From Methylobacillus sp. MM3 (lineage in GTDB: Bacteria > Pseudomonadota > Gammaproteobacteria > Burkholderiales > Methylophilaceae), in NCBI RefSeq assembly GCF_001645185.1, contig NZ_LXTQ01000020.1, forward strand, positions 248,001 to 312,000: 64,000 nt of DNA, given 5' to 3'. The position numbers and the translations under genes are program-made. The notes under the pieces were generated by a model that ran no database searches, was not told the DNA's origin, and saw only the letters and a list, made by a program, of their open reading frames with translations. Shown one piece after another: positions 38,814 through 49,127 of the stretch. The stretch's first letter is position 1. Each line of letters begins with the position of its first letter.

Positions 38814-39152
38814 ATGAGCGATTGCATTTTCTGCAAGATCATAGCCGGGGATATTCCGAGCAAGAAAGTGTATGAAGACGACGAGGTCGTTGCGTTTCAC
38901 GATATTCGCCCTATCGCGCCAGTACATTTCATGCTTGTTCCGAAGCTGCATGTCGCCAGTCTGACCGAATGCAACGAAAGCCATCGTGATTTGTTGGGCC
39001 GATTGTTGCTTTTGGCGCCCAGGCTGGCGAAAGAGCAAGGATTGGAAACCGGCTTCCGCACCATGATCAATACCGGGCATGACGGCGGCCAGGAAGTTTT
39101 CCACCTGCATATTCACGTATTCGGAGGCGGTGCTACGTTGCCTAAAACGTAG
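38814..39152 (+). CDS. hinT: HIT-family purine nucleoside phosphoramidase HinT
   Basis: The 112-residue histidine-triad protein has CIFCKIIAGDIPSKKVYEDD at the start and the catalytic triad HLHIHVFGG at the end. HinT enzymes split AMP from lysine or other amines. A position after hisE is common in betaproteobacteria. A good Shine-Dalgarno sequence (AAGGAG) precedes the ATG. Confidence 0.94.
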   Translation: MSDCIFCKIIAGDIPSKKVYEDDEVVAFHDIRPIAPVHFMLVPKLHVASLTECNESHRDLLGRLLLLAPRLAKEQGLETGFRTMINTGHDGGQEVFHLHIHVFGGGATLPKT

Positions 39153-39178
39153 GCTGCCTCACTTTGAGGAGATAGATG

Positions 39179-39397
39179 ATGGGTTCATTCAGTATTTGGC
39201 ATTGGCTGATCGTGCTTGTGGTGGTATTGCTGATTTTTGGCACCAAGAAATTGCGCAATGTCGGCGGCGATCTCGGTGGAGCGGTAAAAGGATTCAAGGA
39301 CGCCATGCGTGAAGAGCAATCCAAACCCAAGCTTGAAGACGAAACCGAACGGTCCAAAACCGTTGAAGGCGAAGTGACCGAGAAAACCAGGCATTAA
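39179..39397 (+). CDS. tatA: Sec-independent translocase subunit TatA
   Basis: The 72-residue protein has an N-terminal membrane helix ([17 protein letters not shown]), the conserved [21 protein letters not shown] amphipathic helix and a charged tail. TatA polymers form the pore for folded proteins with twin-arginine signals. The ATG at 39179 has GAGGAG at ideal spacing; the preceding ATG at 39176 is too close. Confidence 0.95.
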   Translation: MGSFSIWHWLIVLVVVLLIFGTKKLRNVGGDLGGAVKGFKDAMREEQSKPKLEDETERSKTVEGEVTEKTRH

Positions 39398-39400
39398 GCT

Positions 39401-39724
39401 GTGTTCGATGTTTCCTTTGGCGAGATCCTGATCATCGCCGTCGTGGCGCTGCTCGTGATCGGCCCGGAAAAGTTGCCCAAGGTAGCGCGCACCCTGGGTC
39501 TGCTCGCTGGGCGCATGCAGCGCTATGTGGCGACCGTGAAAGGGGACATCGAGCGCGAATTGAAGGCGGACGAGTTGCGCAAGATACATAGTGACGTAAC
39601 GAATGAGATGACCGCCCTGGAGTCGGAAATGACGAATGAAGTACGGAAGGCCGACAGCACCGCCAACTCCATTCTCAACGATATCGAGTCTTCAGCTGCC
39701 GACCAGAAAAAGCCGGGCGCCTAG
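39401..39724 (+). CDS. tatB: Sec-independent translocase subunit TatB
   Basis: The 107-residue protein begins MFDVSFGEILIIAVVALLVIGPEKLPKVARTLG, the TatB version of the hinge with GPEKLP. With TatC it receives twin-arginine signal peptides. It starts with GTG at 39401, three bases after the tatA stop. A known type of client in this window is the Rieske protein (twin arginine in KRRFLIA). Confidence 0.95.
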   Translation: MFDVSFGEILIIAVVALLVIGPEKLPKVARTLGLLAGRMQRYVATVKGDIERELKADELRKIHSDVTNEMTALESEMTNEVRKADSTANSILNDIESSAADQKKPGA

Positions 39725-39736
39725 CCGCGCTGGATC

Positions 39737-40465
39737 ATGGATACCTCAGATACCTTCATCTCCCACCTGATCGAACTGCGCGACCGTCTGCTACGGATCG
39801 TGGCCGGGATTGTGCTGGCGTTCATTTGCCTGTTTCCGTTCGCCAACAAGATATATTCGCTGCTGGCAAACCCGTTGCTGAGTCAACTGCCGCAAGGCGG
39901 GCAGATGATTGCAACCGCAGTGACCACGCCTTTTTTCGTGCCGATGAAGGTCGCCATGCTGGCGGCCTTTGTGATTTCGCTTCCCTATACCCTGTATCAG
40001 ATCTGGGCCTTCATTGCGCCCGGTCTTTATCAGCATGAAAAGCGTTTCGCCGCGCCCATGGTGGTGCTCAGCACGCTGCTGTTTCTGATAGGCATGGCGT
40101 TTGCCTATTTCCTGGTATTTCCGGTAGTTTTCGGATTTATTGCCGGTACGGCACCTGAGGGCGTGGCGGTGATGACGGATATCGGCAACTACCTCGATTT
40201 CGTCATCACTCTTTTTCTGGCTTTTGGTATCGCGTTCGAGGTTCCCGTGGCCGTGGTGATACTGGTCAGGATGGGAATGGTAAATGTAGCGACATTGAAA
40301 GAGATACGTTCTTACGTGATTGTCGGCGCATTCGTCGCCGGCGCCATCCTGACGCCGCCGGATGTGATTTCCCAGTTCATGCTGGCGGTGCCGCTTTGGC
40401 TGCTTTATGAGGCCGGCATTCTGGCTGCCGGCTTTCTGGGTTCAAAGTCGGAGAGCTACAGCTAG
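39737..40465 (+). CDS. tatC: Sec-independent translocase subunit TatC
   Basis: The 242-residue protein has six membrane helices. The signature SHLIELRDRLLRI is at the start, with FVPMKVAMLAAFVISLPYTLYQIWAFIAPGLYQHEKR after the second helix. TatC is the receptor for the twin-arginine motif. It ends 20 bases before the convergent protease gene, with no clear terminator between. Confidence 0.96.
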   Translation: MDTSDTFISHLIELRDRLLRIVAGIVLAFICLFPFANKIYSLLANPLLSQLPQGGQMIATAVTTPFFVPMKVAMLAAFVISLPYTLYQIWAFIAPGLYQHEKRFAAPMVVLSTLLFLIGMAFAYFLVFPVVFGFIAGTAPEGVAVMTDIGNYLDFVITLFLAFGIAFEVPVAVVILVRMGMVNVATLKEIRSYVIVGAFVAGAILTPPDVISQFMLAVPLWLLYEAGILAAGFLGSKSESYS

Positions 40466-40485
40466 CTTCAACCGCAGATCGAGCC

Positions 40486-41637
40486 TTAATTCACCCTGGC
40501 TTGCAGTTTCGGCCGTTTGCCGATCGGAATGCTCAACTTCTGCTCTGCCTGATTGCGCACGATCTTGACCGTTGCGAGTTGCCCCGGCTTCAGGCTGGAG
40601 ATCAGGTTAAGCATGTCGGAGCTATCCATTACCGCATTCCCGTTCACCTCCAGCAGAATATCGCCCGGCTTGATGCCAGCCTTGTCCGCCGGTCCTCCGC
40701 GCATTACACCCGCAATCAGGGCGCCGCGCACTTCCTTGAGTTTGAACGATTCCGCCAGTTCCGGCGTGATGTCCTGCGCTTCAATGCCGATCCAGCCACG
40801 CGTGACGCCGCCCTGGCGGATGATCTGCTCCATCACTTGCTGCGCCAGGCTGACGGGAATGGCGAAGCCTATGCCCATGGAGCCGCCGCTGCGTGAGTAA
40901 ATGGCGCTATTGATGCCGATCAGGTTGCCTTCGGTGTCCACCAGGGCGCCGCCCGAGTTGCCCGGGTTGATGGGGGCATCGGTCTGAATGAAGTTCTCGA
41001 ACGTATTGATGCCGAGATGGTTGCGGCCCAGCGCGCTGACGATCCCTTGCGTTACGGCTTGTCCCACGCCGAAAGGATTGCCGATAGCGAGCACCACATC
41101 GCCGATGGCGAGCTTGTCCGAGTGGCCGAACGTCACGGCGGGAAGATCCTTCATGTCGACCTTGAGTACCGCCAGGTCGGTCTCGGGGTCGCTGCCCACG
41201 ACGCGCGCCGGTACAGTGCGGCCGTCTGCCAATGCCACCTCGATTTCATCGGCGGCTTCGATCACATGATGGTTGGTCAGGATCAGGCCGTCGGTGGTGA
41301 CAATGACGCCGGAGCCGAGGCTGTTCTCGCGTTGCGGAATATCATTGAACTGGTCGCCGAAAAAATGCCGGAACAGGGGGTCGTCCATGAAAGGCGATTC
41401 GTTGGCCTGCGACTCCTTGCTGGTAAAAATATTGACTACCGAGGGCATCGCCTTCTTGGCGGCGGCGTTATAGGAAGTAATATTCTGACGCGATATGGCG
41501 GGTGTCGGCTCGACCTGCGTGACGGTGATTTCCGCATCGTTGCCGTTCAGCAAGTCCGGCCGAAAAGTCTGCAGAACGAACAGGGCGGCGAGACTGATCG
41601 TTACGCTTTGTGCAAAAATGAGCCAGAGTTTTTTCAT
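40486..41637 (-). CDS. degS: DegS/AlgW-like membrane-anchored serine protease
   Basis: This is an HtrA-family protease of 383 residues. It has one N-terminal membrane anchor (LIFAQSVTISLAALFVLQTF), the trypsin-like domain with His124 (LTNHHV), Asp154 (PETDLAVLK) and Ser228 (NPGNSGGAL), and a single PDZ domain (RGALIAGVMRGGPADKAGIKPGDILLEVNG). One PDZ plus an uncleaved anchor is the DegS/AlgW arrangement; such proteases cut anti-sigma factors in envelope stress. DegQ-type house-keeping function cannot be excluded. ATG 41637 is chosen; the longer frame to 41679 adds no similarity. Confidence 0.85.
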   Translation of the reverse strand: MKKLWLIFAQSVTISLAALFVLQTFRPDLLNGNDAEITVTQVEPTPAISRQNITSYNAAAKKAMPSVVNIFTSKESQANESPFMDDPLFRHFFGDQFNDIPQRENSLGSGVIVTTDGLILTNHHVIEAADEIEVALADGRTVPARVVGSDPETDLAVLKVDMKDLPAVTFGHSDKLAIGDVVLAIGNPFGVGQAVTQGIVSALGRNHLGINTFENFIQTDAPINPGNSGGALVDTEGNLIGINSAIYSRSGGSMGIGFAIPVSLAQQVMEQIIRQGGVTRGWIGIEAQDITPELAESFKLKEVRGALIAGVMRGGPADKAGIKPGDILLEVNGNAVMDSSDMLNLISSLKPGQLATVKIVRNQAEQKLSIPIGKRPKLQARVN

Positions 41638-41720
41638 GGTTTTTAAAATAGCTCCACGCGTTGTTCCATGAGGGACCAAACCGTTCAGACGAATGATTCG
41701 AAAGCAGATGGGGAAAGTTA

Positions 41721-42467
41721 ATGAAACTATCCGAGTTGGTTGATTATACCGGACAATTATTGCAGGTTGAGCGCTACCGGGATTACTGCCCGAATGGACT
41801 ACAGCTTGAGGGTCGGCCGGATATCCATGTCATCGTGAGCGGCGTCACGGCAAGCATGGCTTTACTGGAGCGCGCGGCTGGATTGGGTGCCGATCTGGTG
41901 CTAGTGCATCACGGATATTTCTGGAAAGGGGAGGACGCACGTGTAGTCGGCATCAAGCGTAAGCGATTGAAGTTTCTTCTGGAAAATGACATAAGTCTCG
42001 CCGCCTATCATTTGCCGCTGGATGCGCACCCGGAGTTCGGAAATAACGTCAGACTGGCGGATTTGCTAGAGTTCAATATCGACGGCTGGTTTGGCGAGCA
42101 ATCCATCGCGGCCCATGGTGTATTGAGGCAGCCGATGACACTGGGCGAATTGGGAAGATCCATCACGGAAAAGCTGGCGCGCGAGCCCATGCTGGTCGGG
42201 GATCCACATAAAAACATACGCCGTGTCGCCTGGTGTACCGGCGCCGCTCAGGATTATCTGGAGTTGGCCGTGGCATTGGGCGTGGATGTTTTCGTGACGG
42301 GAGAGGTGTCGGAACGTACCGTGCACATCGCGCGCGAATCGGGCGTGGCTTTTATCGCCGCCGGACATCATGCGACGGAACGCTACGGTATTCAGGCGCT
42401 GGGCGAACATCTTTCGCAACGCTTTGGTATTAGTCATCATTTTGTCGATATCGATAACCCTGTTTAA
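41721..42467 (+). CDS. NIF3-family dinuclear metal protein (YbgI-like)
   Basis: The 248-residue protein is of the NIF3/YbgI family. The metal-binding histidines are in LVLVHHGYFW, AAYHLPLDAHP and IAAGHHATERYG, with the glutamate in TGEVSERT. DYCPNGLQLEG near the start is highly characteristic. The proteins form toroidal hexamers with two metal ions per subunit. Their reaction is unsettled, although they are often labelled GTP cyclohydrolase 1 type 2. Confidence 0.92.
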   Translation: MKLSELVDYTGQLLQVERYRDYCPNGLQLEGRPDIHVIVSGVTASMALLERAAGLGADLVLVHHGYFWKGEDARVVGIKRKRLKFLLENDISLAAYHLPLDAHPEFGNNVRLADLLEFNIDGWFGEQSIAAHGVLRQPMTLGELGRSITEKLAREPMLVGDPHKNIRRVAWCTGAAQDYLELAVALGVDVFVTGEVSERTVHIARESGVAFIAAGHHATERYGIQALGEHLSQRFGISHHFVDIDNPV

Positions 42468-42541
42468 GCTGTTTTGCCGTTTAAGTTTTGTTTAGAAAAC
42501 TGTACAATCACGTCCTTTTAGAAAAACTCCAAGGTATTGCG

Positions 42542-43135
42542 ATGGCTAACCAAGAAGTGGATCACAGCAAGCGGCGCTTCCTGATTGCTGCGACTGCGGT
42601 GGCGGGAGGTGCGGCGACCGTGGCCGTGGCAGCTCCATTCGTCATGAGCATGTTGCCCAGCGAACGCGCCAAGGCCGCCGGCGCTCCGGTGGAAGTGGAT
42701 ATCGGCAAGATCGAGCCGGGTTCGATGATTACAGTCGAATGGCGCGGCAAGCCGGTCTGGATTGTTAACCGTAATCAGGAAATGCTGGATCAACTCGGCA
42801 AGATCGACGACAAGTTGAGCGACCCCAAGCTTGAAGTTCCGCAGCAGCCTGTCTATACCAAAAACGCAACGCGCTCCATCAAGCCCAACCTGATGGTCGT
42901 CGTCGGTATCTGCACCCACCTCGGATGCTCTCCTTCCTCCAAGCTCAAGCAGGGTGAGGACGGCATGGGCAGCGATTGGCCGGGCGGTTTTTTCTGCCCT
43001 TGCCATGGATCCAAGTTTGACCTGGCCGGCCGCGTGTTCAAGGGGTCGCCTGCCCCGATCAATCTGGAAGTGCCGCCGCATCACTACCTCAGCGATGCAC
43101 GCCTGTTGATCGGCGAAGATGCCAAGGGAGCGTAA
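42542..43135 (+). CDS. petA: Rieske iron-sulfur subunit of the bc1 complex
   Basis: The 197-residue protein has a twin-arginine signal anchor (SKRRFLIAATAVAGGAAT), exported by Tat and retained as a membrane helix. The [2Fe-2S] ligands are in CTHLGCSP and CPCHGSKFDLAG. It takes electrons from ubiquinol and passes them to cytochrome c1. AAGG stands seven bases before ATG 42542. A TACAAT (42503-42508) upstream may be the -10 box of the petABC operon. Confidence 0.96.
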   Translation: MANQEVDHSKRRFLIAATAVAGGAATVAVAAPFVMSMLPSERAKAAGAPVEVDIGKIEPGSMITVEWRGKPVWIVNRNQEMLDQLGKIDDKLSDPKLEVPQQPVYTKNATRSIKPNLMVVVGICTHLGCSPSSKLKQGEDGMGSDWPGGFFCPCHGSKFDLAGRVFKGSPAPINLEVPPHHYLSDARLLIGEDAKGA

Positions 43136-43138
43136 CGA

Positions 43139-44422
43139 ATGAATAAATACCTGACCTGTGCGCTGAACTGGGTGGACGAGCGGTTCCCGCTGACCGCCAA
43201 CTGGAAGGCACATCTTTCCGAATACTACGCGCCGAAGAATTTCAATTTCTGGTATTACTTTGGTTCCCTGGCCATGCTGGTGCTGGTGCTGCAAATCGTC
43301 ACCGGCATCTTCCTGACCATGCACTACAAGCCGGATGCCGCCCTGGCCTTTGCCTCGGTTGAATACATCATGCGTGACGTGTCGTGGGGCTGGCTGATCC
43401 GCTACATGCACTCGACCGGCGCTTCGATGTTCTTCGTCGTGGTTTACCTGCATATGTTCCGCGGCCTGCTTTACGGCTCGTACCGTAATCCGCGCGAACT
43501 GATCTGGCTGTTCGGCGTGGCGATTTTCCTGTGCCTGATGGGCGAGGCATTCTTTGGCTACCTGCTGCCGTGGGGTCAGATGTCTTACTGGGGCGCGCAG
43601 GTGATCGTGAACCTGTTTGCGACCATTCCCTTTGTTGGTCCTGATGTCGCTGAATGGCTGCGCGGCGATTATCTGGTGTCCGATGCAACCCTCAACCGGT
43701 TCTTCGCATTCCACGTGATCGCGTTGCCGCTGGTGTTGCTGGGGCTCGTGGCTGCGCACATCATCGCGTTGCATGAAGTGGGTTCCAATAATCCTGACGG
43801 TATCGAGATCAAGAAGAACAAGGATCCTGTGACCGGCATTCCGCTCGACGGCATTCCTTTCCATCCGTATTACACGGTAAAGGATATTGTCGGCGTGGCT
43901 GTCTTCCTGATCGTGTTCTCGGCGATTGTGTTCTTCGCTCCCGAAATGGGCGGCTATTTCCTCGAAGCCAATAACTTCGTGCCGGCCGATCCGCTGAAGA
44001 CGCCGGCTCACATTGCGCCTGTCTGGTACTTCACGCCCTATTACTCGATCCTGCGTGCGGTTCCGCCGCTCTTCAACTCGCAGTTCCCAGGTGTCGTTGC
44101 CATGGGCCTGTCGGTGATGATTTTTGCGGCCTTGCCCTGGCTGGACAAGAGCCCGGTCAAGTCCATCCGTTATCGTGGCGCCCAATACAAGGGCTGGCTG
44201 GCCGCATTCGTGGTGAGCTTCCTGATCCTGGGTTACCTGGGTACGGAACCCTCTAACGTGTGGGGGCAATTCGGTGCGAATGTGCCGTTGCTCGGCGGTG
44301 CGGATCGCGCTACGGTGGTGGCGCGAATGTTGACGGTGGTGTATTTCCTCTTTTTTGCACTGATGCCGTGGTACACCAAGAGAGACAAGACAAAACCAGT
44401 GCCGGAAAGGGTGACGGGATAA
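43139..44422 (+). CDS. petB: Cytochrome b subunit of the bc1 complex
   Basis: The 427-residue protein has eight membrane helices. The haem-binding histidines are in RYMHSTGASMFFVVVYLHMFRG and RFFAFHVIALPLVLLGLVAAHI. The quinol-site motif PEW-like segment reads APVWYFTPYYSILR here, PVWYF being a common betaproteobacterial variant. Two b haems carry electrons across the membrane. It ends one base into the petC start. Confidence 0.96.
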   Translation: MNKYLTCALNWVDERFPLTANWKAHLSEYYAPKNFNFWYYFGSLAMLVLVLQIVTGIFLTMHYKPDAALAFASVEYIMRDVSWGWLIRYMHSTGASMFFVVVYLHMFRGLLYGSYRNPRELIWLFGVAIFLCLMGEAFFGYLLPWGQMSYWGAQVIVNLFATIPFVGPDVAEWLRGDYLVSDATLNRFFAFHVIALPLVLLGLVAAHIIALHEVGSNNPDGIEIKKNKDPVTGIPLDGIPFHPYYTVKDIVGVAVFLIVFSAIVFFAPEMGGYFLEANNFVPADPLKTPAHIAPVWYFTPYYSILRAVPPLFNSQFPGVVAMGLSVMIFAALPWLDKSPVKSIRYRGAQYKGWLAAFVVSFLILGYLGTEPSNVWGQFGANVPLLGGADRATVVARMLTVVYFLFFALMPWYTKRDKTKPVPERVTG

Positions 44423-45150
44423 TGAAAAAACTGCTATTCATGTTCGGGCTGTTGCTGTCCCTGACAGTGCAGGCCAATGAGGATGTGCATCTGGACAAGG
44501 CGCCGATCAATCCTTCCAATCTGCCTTCCTTGCAGCGCGGCGCAAAGGTGTTCGTGAATTATTGCCTCAACTGTCACAGCGCGACCTCGATGCGATATAA
44601 CCGTCTCAAGGATATCGGCCTCACGGACGAGCAGATCAAGGCTAACCTGCTGTTTGCCGGCGAGAAAGTGGGAGAAACGATGCAGGTCGGCATGAAGCCG
44701 CGCGACGCTAAGGCCTGGTTCGGCGCACCGCCTCCGGATCTTTCGGTGATCGCCCGTTCGCGTACGCCTGATTGGTTGTATACGTATCTGCGTGGTTTCT
44801 ACCGTGACGAGACACGTCCTACCGGATGGAATAATGTCGCGTTCGCGAATGTCGGCATGCCGCATGCGTTATGGGAATTGCAGGGCGAGCAGCACCTGCA
44901 GGTTCAGGAAACCAAGGATATCGAAGGCAATGCAGTTGTGTCGCATCACCTGGTGTTGGCAAAGCCCGGCAAGATGGCGCCGGCTGAATATGATGCCATG
45001 GTGGCCGACCTGGTGAATTACCTGACATTTATGGCGGAACCTGCCAAGTCCAAGCGCCTCCAACTCGGAATCATCGTGTTGCTGGCGCTGGCGTTCTTTT
45101 TCATGATCGCATTCGCGCTCAAGAAGGAATTCTGGAAAGACGTTCATTAA
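44422..45150 (+). CDS. petC: Cytochrome c1 subunit of the bc1 complex
   Basis: The 242-residue protein has a signal peptide (LLLSLTVQA-NE), haem motif CLNCH (Cys48, Cys51, His52) and a C-terminal membrane anchor (LQLGIIVLLALAFFFMIAFALKKEFWKDV). The second axial ligand is probably the Met in VAFANVGMPHAL. Maturation needs the ResB/CcsA system encoded at 21.8-25.0 kb. Confidence 0.95.
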   Translation: MKKLLFMFGLLLSLTVQANEDVHLDKAPINPSNLPSLQRGAKVFVNYCLNCHSATSMRYNRLKDIGLTDEQIKANLLFAGEKVGETMQVGMKPRDAKAWFGAPPPDLSVIARSRTPDWLYTYLRGFYRDETRPTGWNNVAFANVGMPHALWELQGEQHLQVQETKDIEGNAVVSHHLVLAKPGKMAPAEYDAMVADLVNYLTFMAEPAKSKRLQLGIIVLLALAFFFMIAFALKKEFWKDVH

Positions 45151-45166
45151 TTATTTTTGACGTTAC

Positions 45167-45204
45167 GGGAGGTTCCGGTTTTCCGGAGCCTCCCTTTTGC
45201 TTTT
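45167..45204 (+). terminator. Intrinsic terminator of petABC
   Basis: A 12-bp stem (45167-45178 with 45183-45194, one G-T pair) has a TTTT loop and is followed by TTTTGCTTTT. It separates petC from sspA. Confidence 0.9.
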
Positions 45205-45225
45205 AATCGAGATCGGACAAAGCTT

Positions 45226-45825
45226 ATGATGACCTTATATTCGGGCACGACCTGCCCTTACAGCCAGCGCTGCCGTATTGTGCTCTTTGAAAAGGGCATG
45301 GATTTCCAGGTGATCGACGTCGATATGACCAACAAGCCGGAAGATCTGGCGGTTATCAACCCATACAATCGCGTGCCGGTCCTGGTCGAGCGCGATCTGG
45401 TGCTGTATGAGGCGAATATCATCAATGAATACATTGACGAGCGCTTTCCTCATCCACAGCTGATGCCGGCTGATCCGGTGATGCGTGCTCGCGCTCGCCT
45501 GTTCCTGCATAACTTCGAAGATCAGCTGTTCGACCATATTGCCGATATCGAATCCGATAACGCCAAGGTGGCCGATAACGCGCGTGCCATCGTACGTGAC
45601 AACCTGACGCAGATCGCACCCATCTTCAATAAGCAGGAATACATGCTGGGCGACGAGTTCTCGATGCTGGATGTGGCGATTGCGCCTTTGCTCTGGCGTC
45701 TCGGCCACTACGGCATTGAACTGCCGAAACAAGCTGCGCCATTGCTCAAGTACGCCGAGCGCATTTTCTCGCGCCCGGCTTATATCGAAGCAATGACGCC
45801 GTCCGAAAAGGCGATGCGCAAATAA
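45226..45825 (+). CDS. sspA: Stringent starvation protein A (SspA)
   Basis: The 199-residue protein has the glutathione-S-transferase fold. The thioredoxin-like half begins MTLYSGTTCPYSQRCRIVLFEKGMDF and holds NPYNRVPVLVERDLVLYEANIINEYIDERFPHP; an all-alpha half follows. SspA lacks transferase activity and binds sigma-70 RNA polymerase. The pairing with sspB, whose ATG is directly after its stop, confirms the identity. Two ATG codons are in tandem (45226, 45229). Confidence 0.94.
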   Translation: MMTLYSGTTCPYSQRCRIVLFEKGMDFQVIDVDMTNKPEDLAVINPYNRVPVLVERDLVLYEANIINEYIDERFPHPQLMPADPVMRARARLFLHNFEDQLFDHIADIESDNAKVADNARAIVRDNLTQIAPIFNKQEYMLGDEFSMLDVAIAPLLWRLGHYGIELPKQAAPLLKYAERIFSRPAYIEAMTPSEKAMRK

Positions 45826-46254
45826 ATGGCGAACGAGCCAAGCTCCACGAAGCCGTATTTTCTGCGCGCCATGTATGAGTGGTGCCTGGACAACGGCTTC
45901 ACGCCACATCTGGTGGTGGCCGTGAATTCGCGTACGCGCGTTCCGCAGGGATACGTCAAGGATGGAGAAATTGTCCTTAATATCAATTTCTCCGCTACCA
46001 AGGATTTGCTGATCGGTAACGAAGCGGTCACGTTCTCCGCCCGGTTCGGCGGTAACCCTTTCGATATATACGTGCCTGTCGACGCGGTGCGAGGAATCTT
46101 TGCCCGCGAAACCGGCCAGGGTATGTTTTTTGAGGCGGATGAAGCGGCAGCCCTGCTTGCGGAAGGTGAGCCGGAAGATCCGCCGGATGGCCCACCGGAT
46201 GAGCCGGCGCCACCCACAGGCAATAAAAGGCCAGCGCTTAAGCTGGTAAAATAG
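45826..46254 (+). CDS. sspB: ClpXP adaptor SspB
   Basis: The 142-residue protein has the substrate-binding domain KPYFLRAMYEWCLDNGFTPHLVV and ends in the ClpX-binding tail RPALKLVK. A flexible Pro/Glu/Asp-rich linker separates the two. SspB tethers ssrA-tagged proteins to ClpXP for degradation. It is coupled to sspA with no spacer. Confidence 0.95.
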   Translation: MANEPSSTKPYFLRAMYEWCLDNGFTPHLVVAVNSRTRVPQGYVKDGEIVLNINFSATKDLLIGNEAVTFSARFGGNPFDIYVPVDAVRGIFARETGQGMFFEADEAAALLAEGEPEDPPDGPPDEPAPPTGNKRPALKLVK

Positions 46255-46274
46255 CAATCTTCGTATGGCGGCAC

Positions 46275-46302
46275 TTGCTGTTCGAGTGAATGTAGGTATA
46301 AT
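46275..46302 (+). promoter_or_regulatory. Promoter of the tRNA-tuf transcript
   Basis: TTGCTG at 46275-46280 and a perfect TATAAT at 46297-46302 are 16 bp apart, ten bases before the first tRNA gene. The discriminator after the -10 box is GC-rich (CGCCGCCGCG), as in stringently controlled stable-RNA promoters. Confidence 0.8.
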
Positions 46303-46311
46303 CGCCGCCGC

Positions 46312-46387
46312 GCCGGATTAGCTCAGTTGGTAGAGCAGCGCACTTGTAATGCGAAGGTCGTCAGTTCGATTCCGACATCCGGCACCA
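46312..46387 (+). tRNA. tRNA-Thr(TGT)
   Basis: Full cloverleaf with acceptor stem GCCGGAT/ATCCGGC, discriminator A and encoded CCA. Anticodon TGT is at 46345-46347 in loop CTTGTAA. It is the first of four tRNA genes ahead of tuf. Confidence 0.97.
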
Positions 46388-46453
46388 TTCAATGTTATTG
46401 GTGGATGAGTTTGACAAGTTGCGGTAAAGGCCCGATAATCTCGGGTTCGGCAG

Positions 46454-46539
46454 GGAGAGGTGCCCGAGTGGCTAAAGGGGGCAGACTGTAAATCTGTTGG
46501 CTTACGCCTACGCTGGTTCGAATCCAGCCCTCTCCACCA
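46454..46539 (+). tRNA. tRNA-Tyr(GTA)
   Basis: Class II tRNA of 86 bases with a long variable arm; acceptor GGAGAGG/CCTCTCC, encoded CCA, anticodon GTA at 46488-46490. Confidence 0.97.
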
Positions 46540-46595
46540 AAAGCTGTTCTGGAGCCGAATGTTTGGCTTCGAGTGCATGGCTTCTGGCCGGTTGT

Positions 46596-46671
46596 GCGGG
46601 TGTAGCTCAGCTGGTAGAGCACTTGCCTTCCAAGCAAGATGTCGCGAGTTCGAACCTCGTCGCCCGCTCCA
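46596..46671 (+). tRNA. tRNA-Gly(TCC)
   Basis: Acceptor GCGGGTG pairs with CGCCCGC, discriminator T, encoded CCA. The anticodon is TCC at 46649-46651 in loop CTTCCAA. Confidence 0.97.
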
Positions 46672-46698
46672 GTTGCGAATTTTTTAGTATTTTAGAGC

Positions 46699-46773
<75 letters not shown>

Positions 46774-46806
46774 TTTTTTTAACTTGATGAGTTAAAGGGA
46801 TCGGGA

Positions 46807-47997
<1,191 letters not shown>

Positions 47998-48062
47998 TAG
48001 CAATACCCGAGGCGGCTGGTGCTTGACGTTAGTCTTGCGGCAGCCGCCGACAGCTTTAATAC

Positions 48063-48138
48063 AGGCCAGTAGCTCAATTGGCAGAGCGTCGGTCTCCAAA
48101 ACCGAAGGTTGGGGGTTCGAGACCCTCCTGGCCTGCCA
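48063..48138 (+). tRNA. tRNA-Trp(CCA)
   Basis: Acceptor AGGCCAG with CTGGCCT, discriminator G, encoded CCA. Anticodon CCA is at 48096-48098 in loop CTCCAAA. It lies between tuf and secE, the usual place. Confidence 0.97.
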
Positions 48139-48163
48139 CATAACATAACTGCATAACGACAAT

Positions 48164-48508
48164 ATGACCGAAAAAATCAAGCTGGCGCTGGCATTGCTGC
48201 TGGTAGCAGCTGGGCTTGGCGCTTTTTATCTGCTGGCCGAGCATGCGATGGTGTTGCGCGTTTTGGCAGTGCTTGTCGGTATAGGTGCGGCAGTGGCCAT
48301 CATGTTGACGACATCGATGGGTCAGGCCGCTTTTGCTTTTTCCAGGGAAGCCTTGGCTGAGGCGCGCAAGGTTGTCTGGCCGACTCGCAAGGAAACCATC
48401 CAGACCACTGCGGCGGTGTTTGCGCTGGTGGTGGTGATGGGCATCTTCCTGTGGATCGTGGATGCGGCGTTGCTGTGGGGTGTGCAATTTTTGATGGGAC
48501 GGAGTTAG
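48164..48508 (+). CDS. secE: Preprotein translocase subunit SecE
   Basis: The 114-residue protein has three membrane helices, the long form as in E. coli. The conserved cytoplasmic stretch before the last helix is [24 protein letters not shown]. SecE clamps SecY in the general export channel. The tRNA-Trp gene stands 25 bases upstream and nusG follows after two bases. Confidence 0.96.
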   Translation: MTEKIKLALALLLVAAGLGAFYLLAEHAMVLRVLAVLVGIGAAVAIMLTTSMGQAAFAFSREALAEARKVVWPTRKETIQTTAAVFALVVVMGIFLWIVDAALLWGVQFLMGRS

Positions 48509-48510
48509 TA

Positions 48511-49047
48511 ATGACGATGAAGTGGTATGCAGTACAGGTCTACTCCGGCTTCGAGAAATCGGTTCAGCGCGCTCTTGAAGAGCGCGTAAGCCGTTCTACC
48601 CTGCAAGACAAGTTTGGCCAGATTCTGGTCCCTGTCGAAGAAGTGGTCGAAATGAAGGGTGGTCAGAAGACCATCAGTGAGCGCAAGCTTTATCCGGGCT
48701 ATCTGCTGGTGCAGATGGCTATGGATGATGATACCTGGCACCTGGTTCGCAGCGTGCCGCGTGTTTCTGCCTTTATTGGCGGCACTGCGCTGAAGCCAAC
48801 GCCGATCAAGGATGCTGAAGTCGATATCATCCTGCATCGCATGGACGAGAGCAAAAGCAATCCGACGCAAAAGCTTACCTTCGAGAAGGGCGAGATGGTG
48901 CGTGTCATCGACGGTCCGTTCAAGGATTTTTCCGGCGCGGTCGAAGATGTCAATTACGAAAAAAACAAGCTGCGGGTATCGGTGGTCATTTTTGGCCGTG
49001 CGACACCGGTGGAGCTGGATTTCAGTCAGATCGAAAAAGAGGTCTGA
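48511..49047 (+). CDS. nusG: Transcription elongation factor NusG
   Basis: The 178-residue protein has the NGN domain ([23 protein letters not shown]) and a C-terminal KOW domain ([25 protein letters not shown]). NusG binds RNA polymerase and couples it to Rho or ribosomes. ATG 48511 has GGAG seven bases upstream. A terminator follows. Confidence 0.96.
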   Translation: MTMKWYAVQVYSGFEKSVQRALEERVSRSTLQDKFGQILVPVEEVVEMKGGQKTISERKLYPGYLLVQMAMDDDTWHLVRSVPRVSAFIGGTALKPTPIKDAEVDIILHRMDESKSNPTQKLTFEKGEMVRVIDGPFKDFSGAVEDVNYEKNKLRVSVVIFGRATPVELDFSQIEKEV

Positions 49048-49049
49048 CG

Positions 49050-49073
49050 AAAGCGCGCCTTCGGGCGCTTTTT
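49050..49073 (+). terminator. Intrinsic terminator after nusG
   Basis: A stem built on AAAGCGC (49050-49056) with GCGCTTT (49065-49071), with an inner CC-TTC-GG cap, runs into five Ts. It separates secE-nusG from the ribosomal protein operon. Confidence 0.75.
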
Positions 49074-49127
49074 GGTCGGGGAGCGCCGGATTTTCGGTGC
49101 GTTTGAACCCATTTTAGGAGCAAGCAA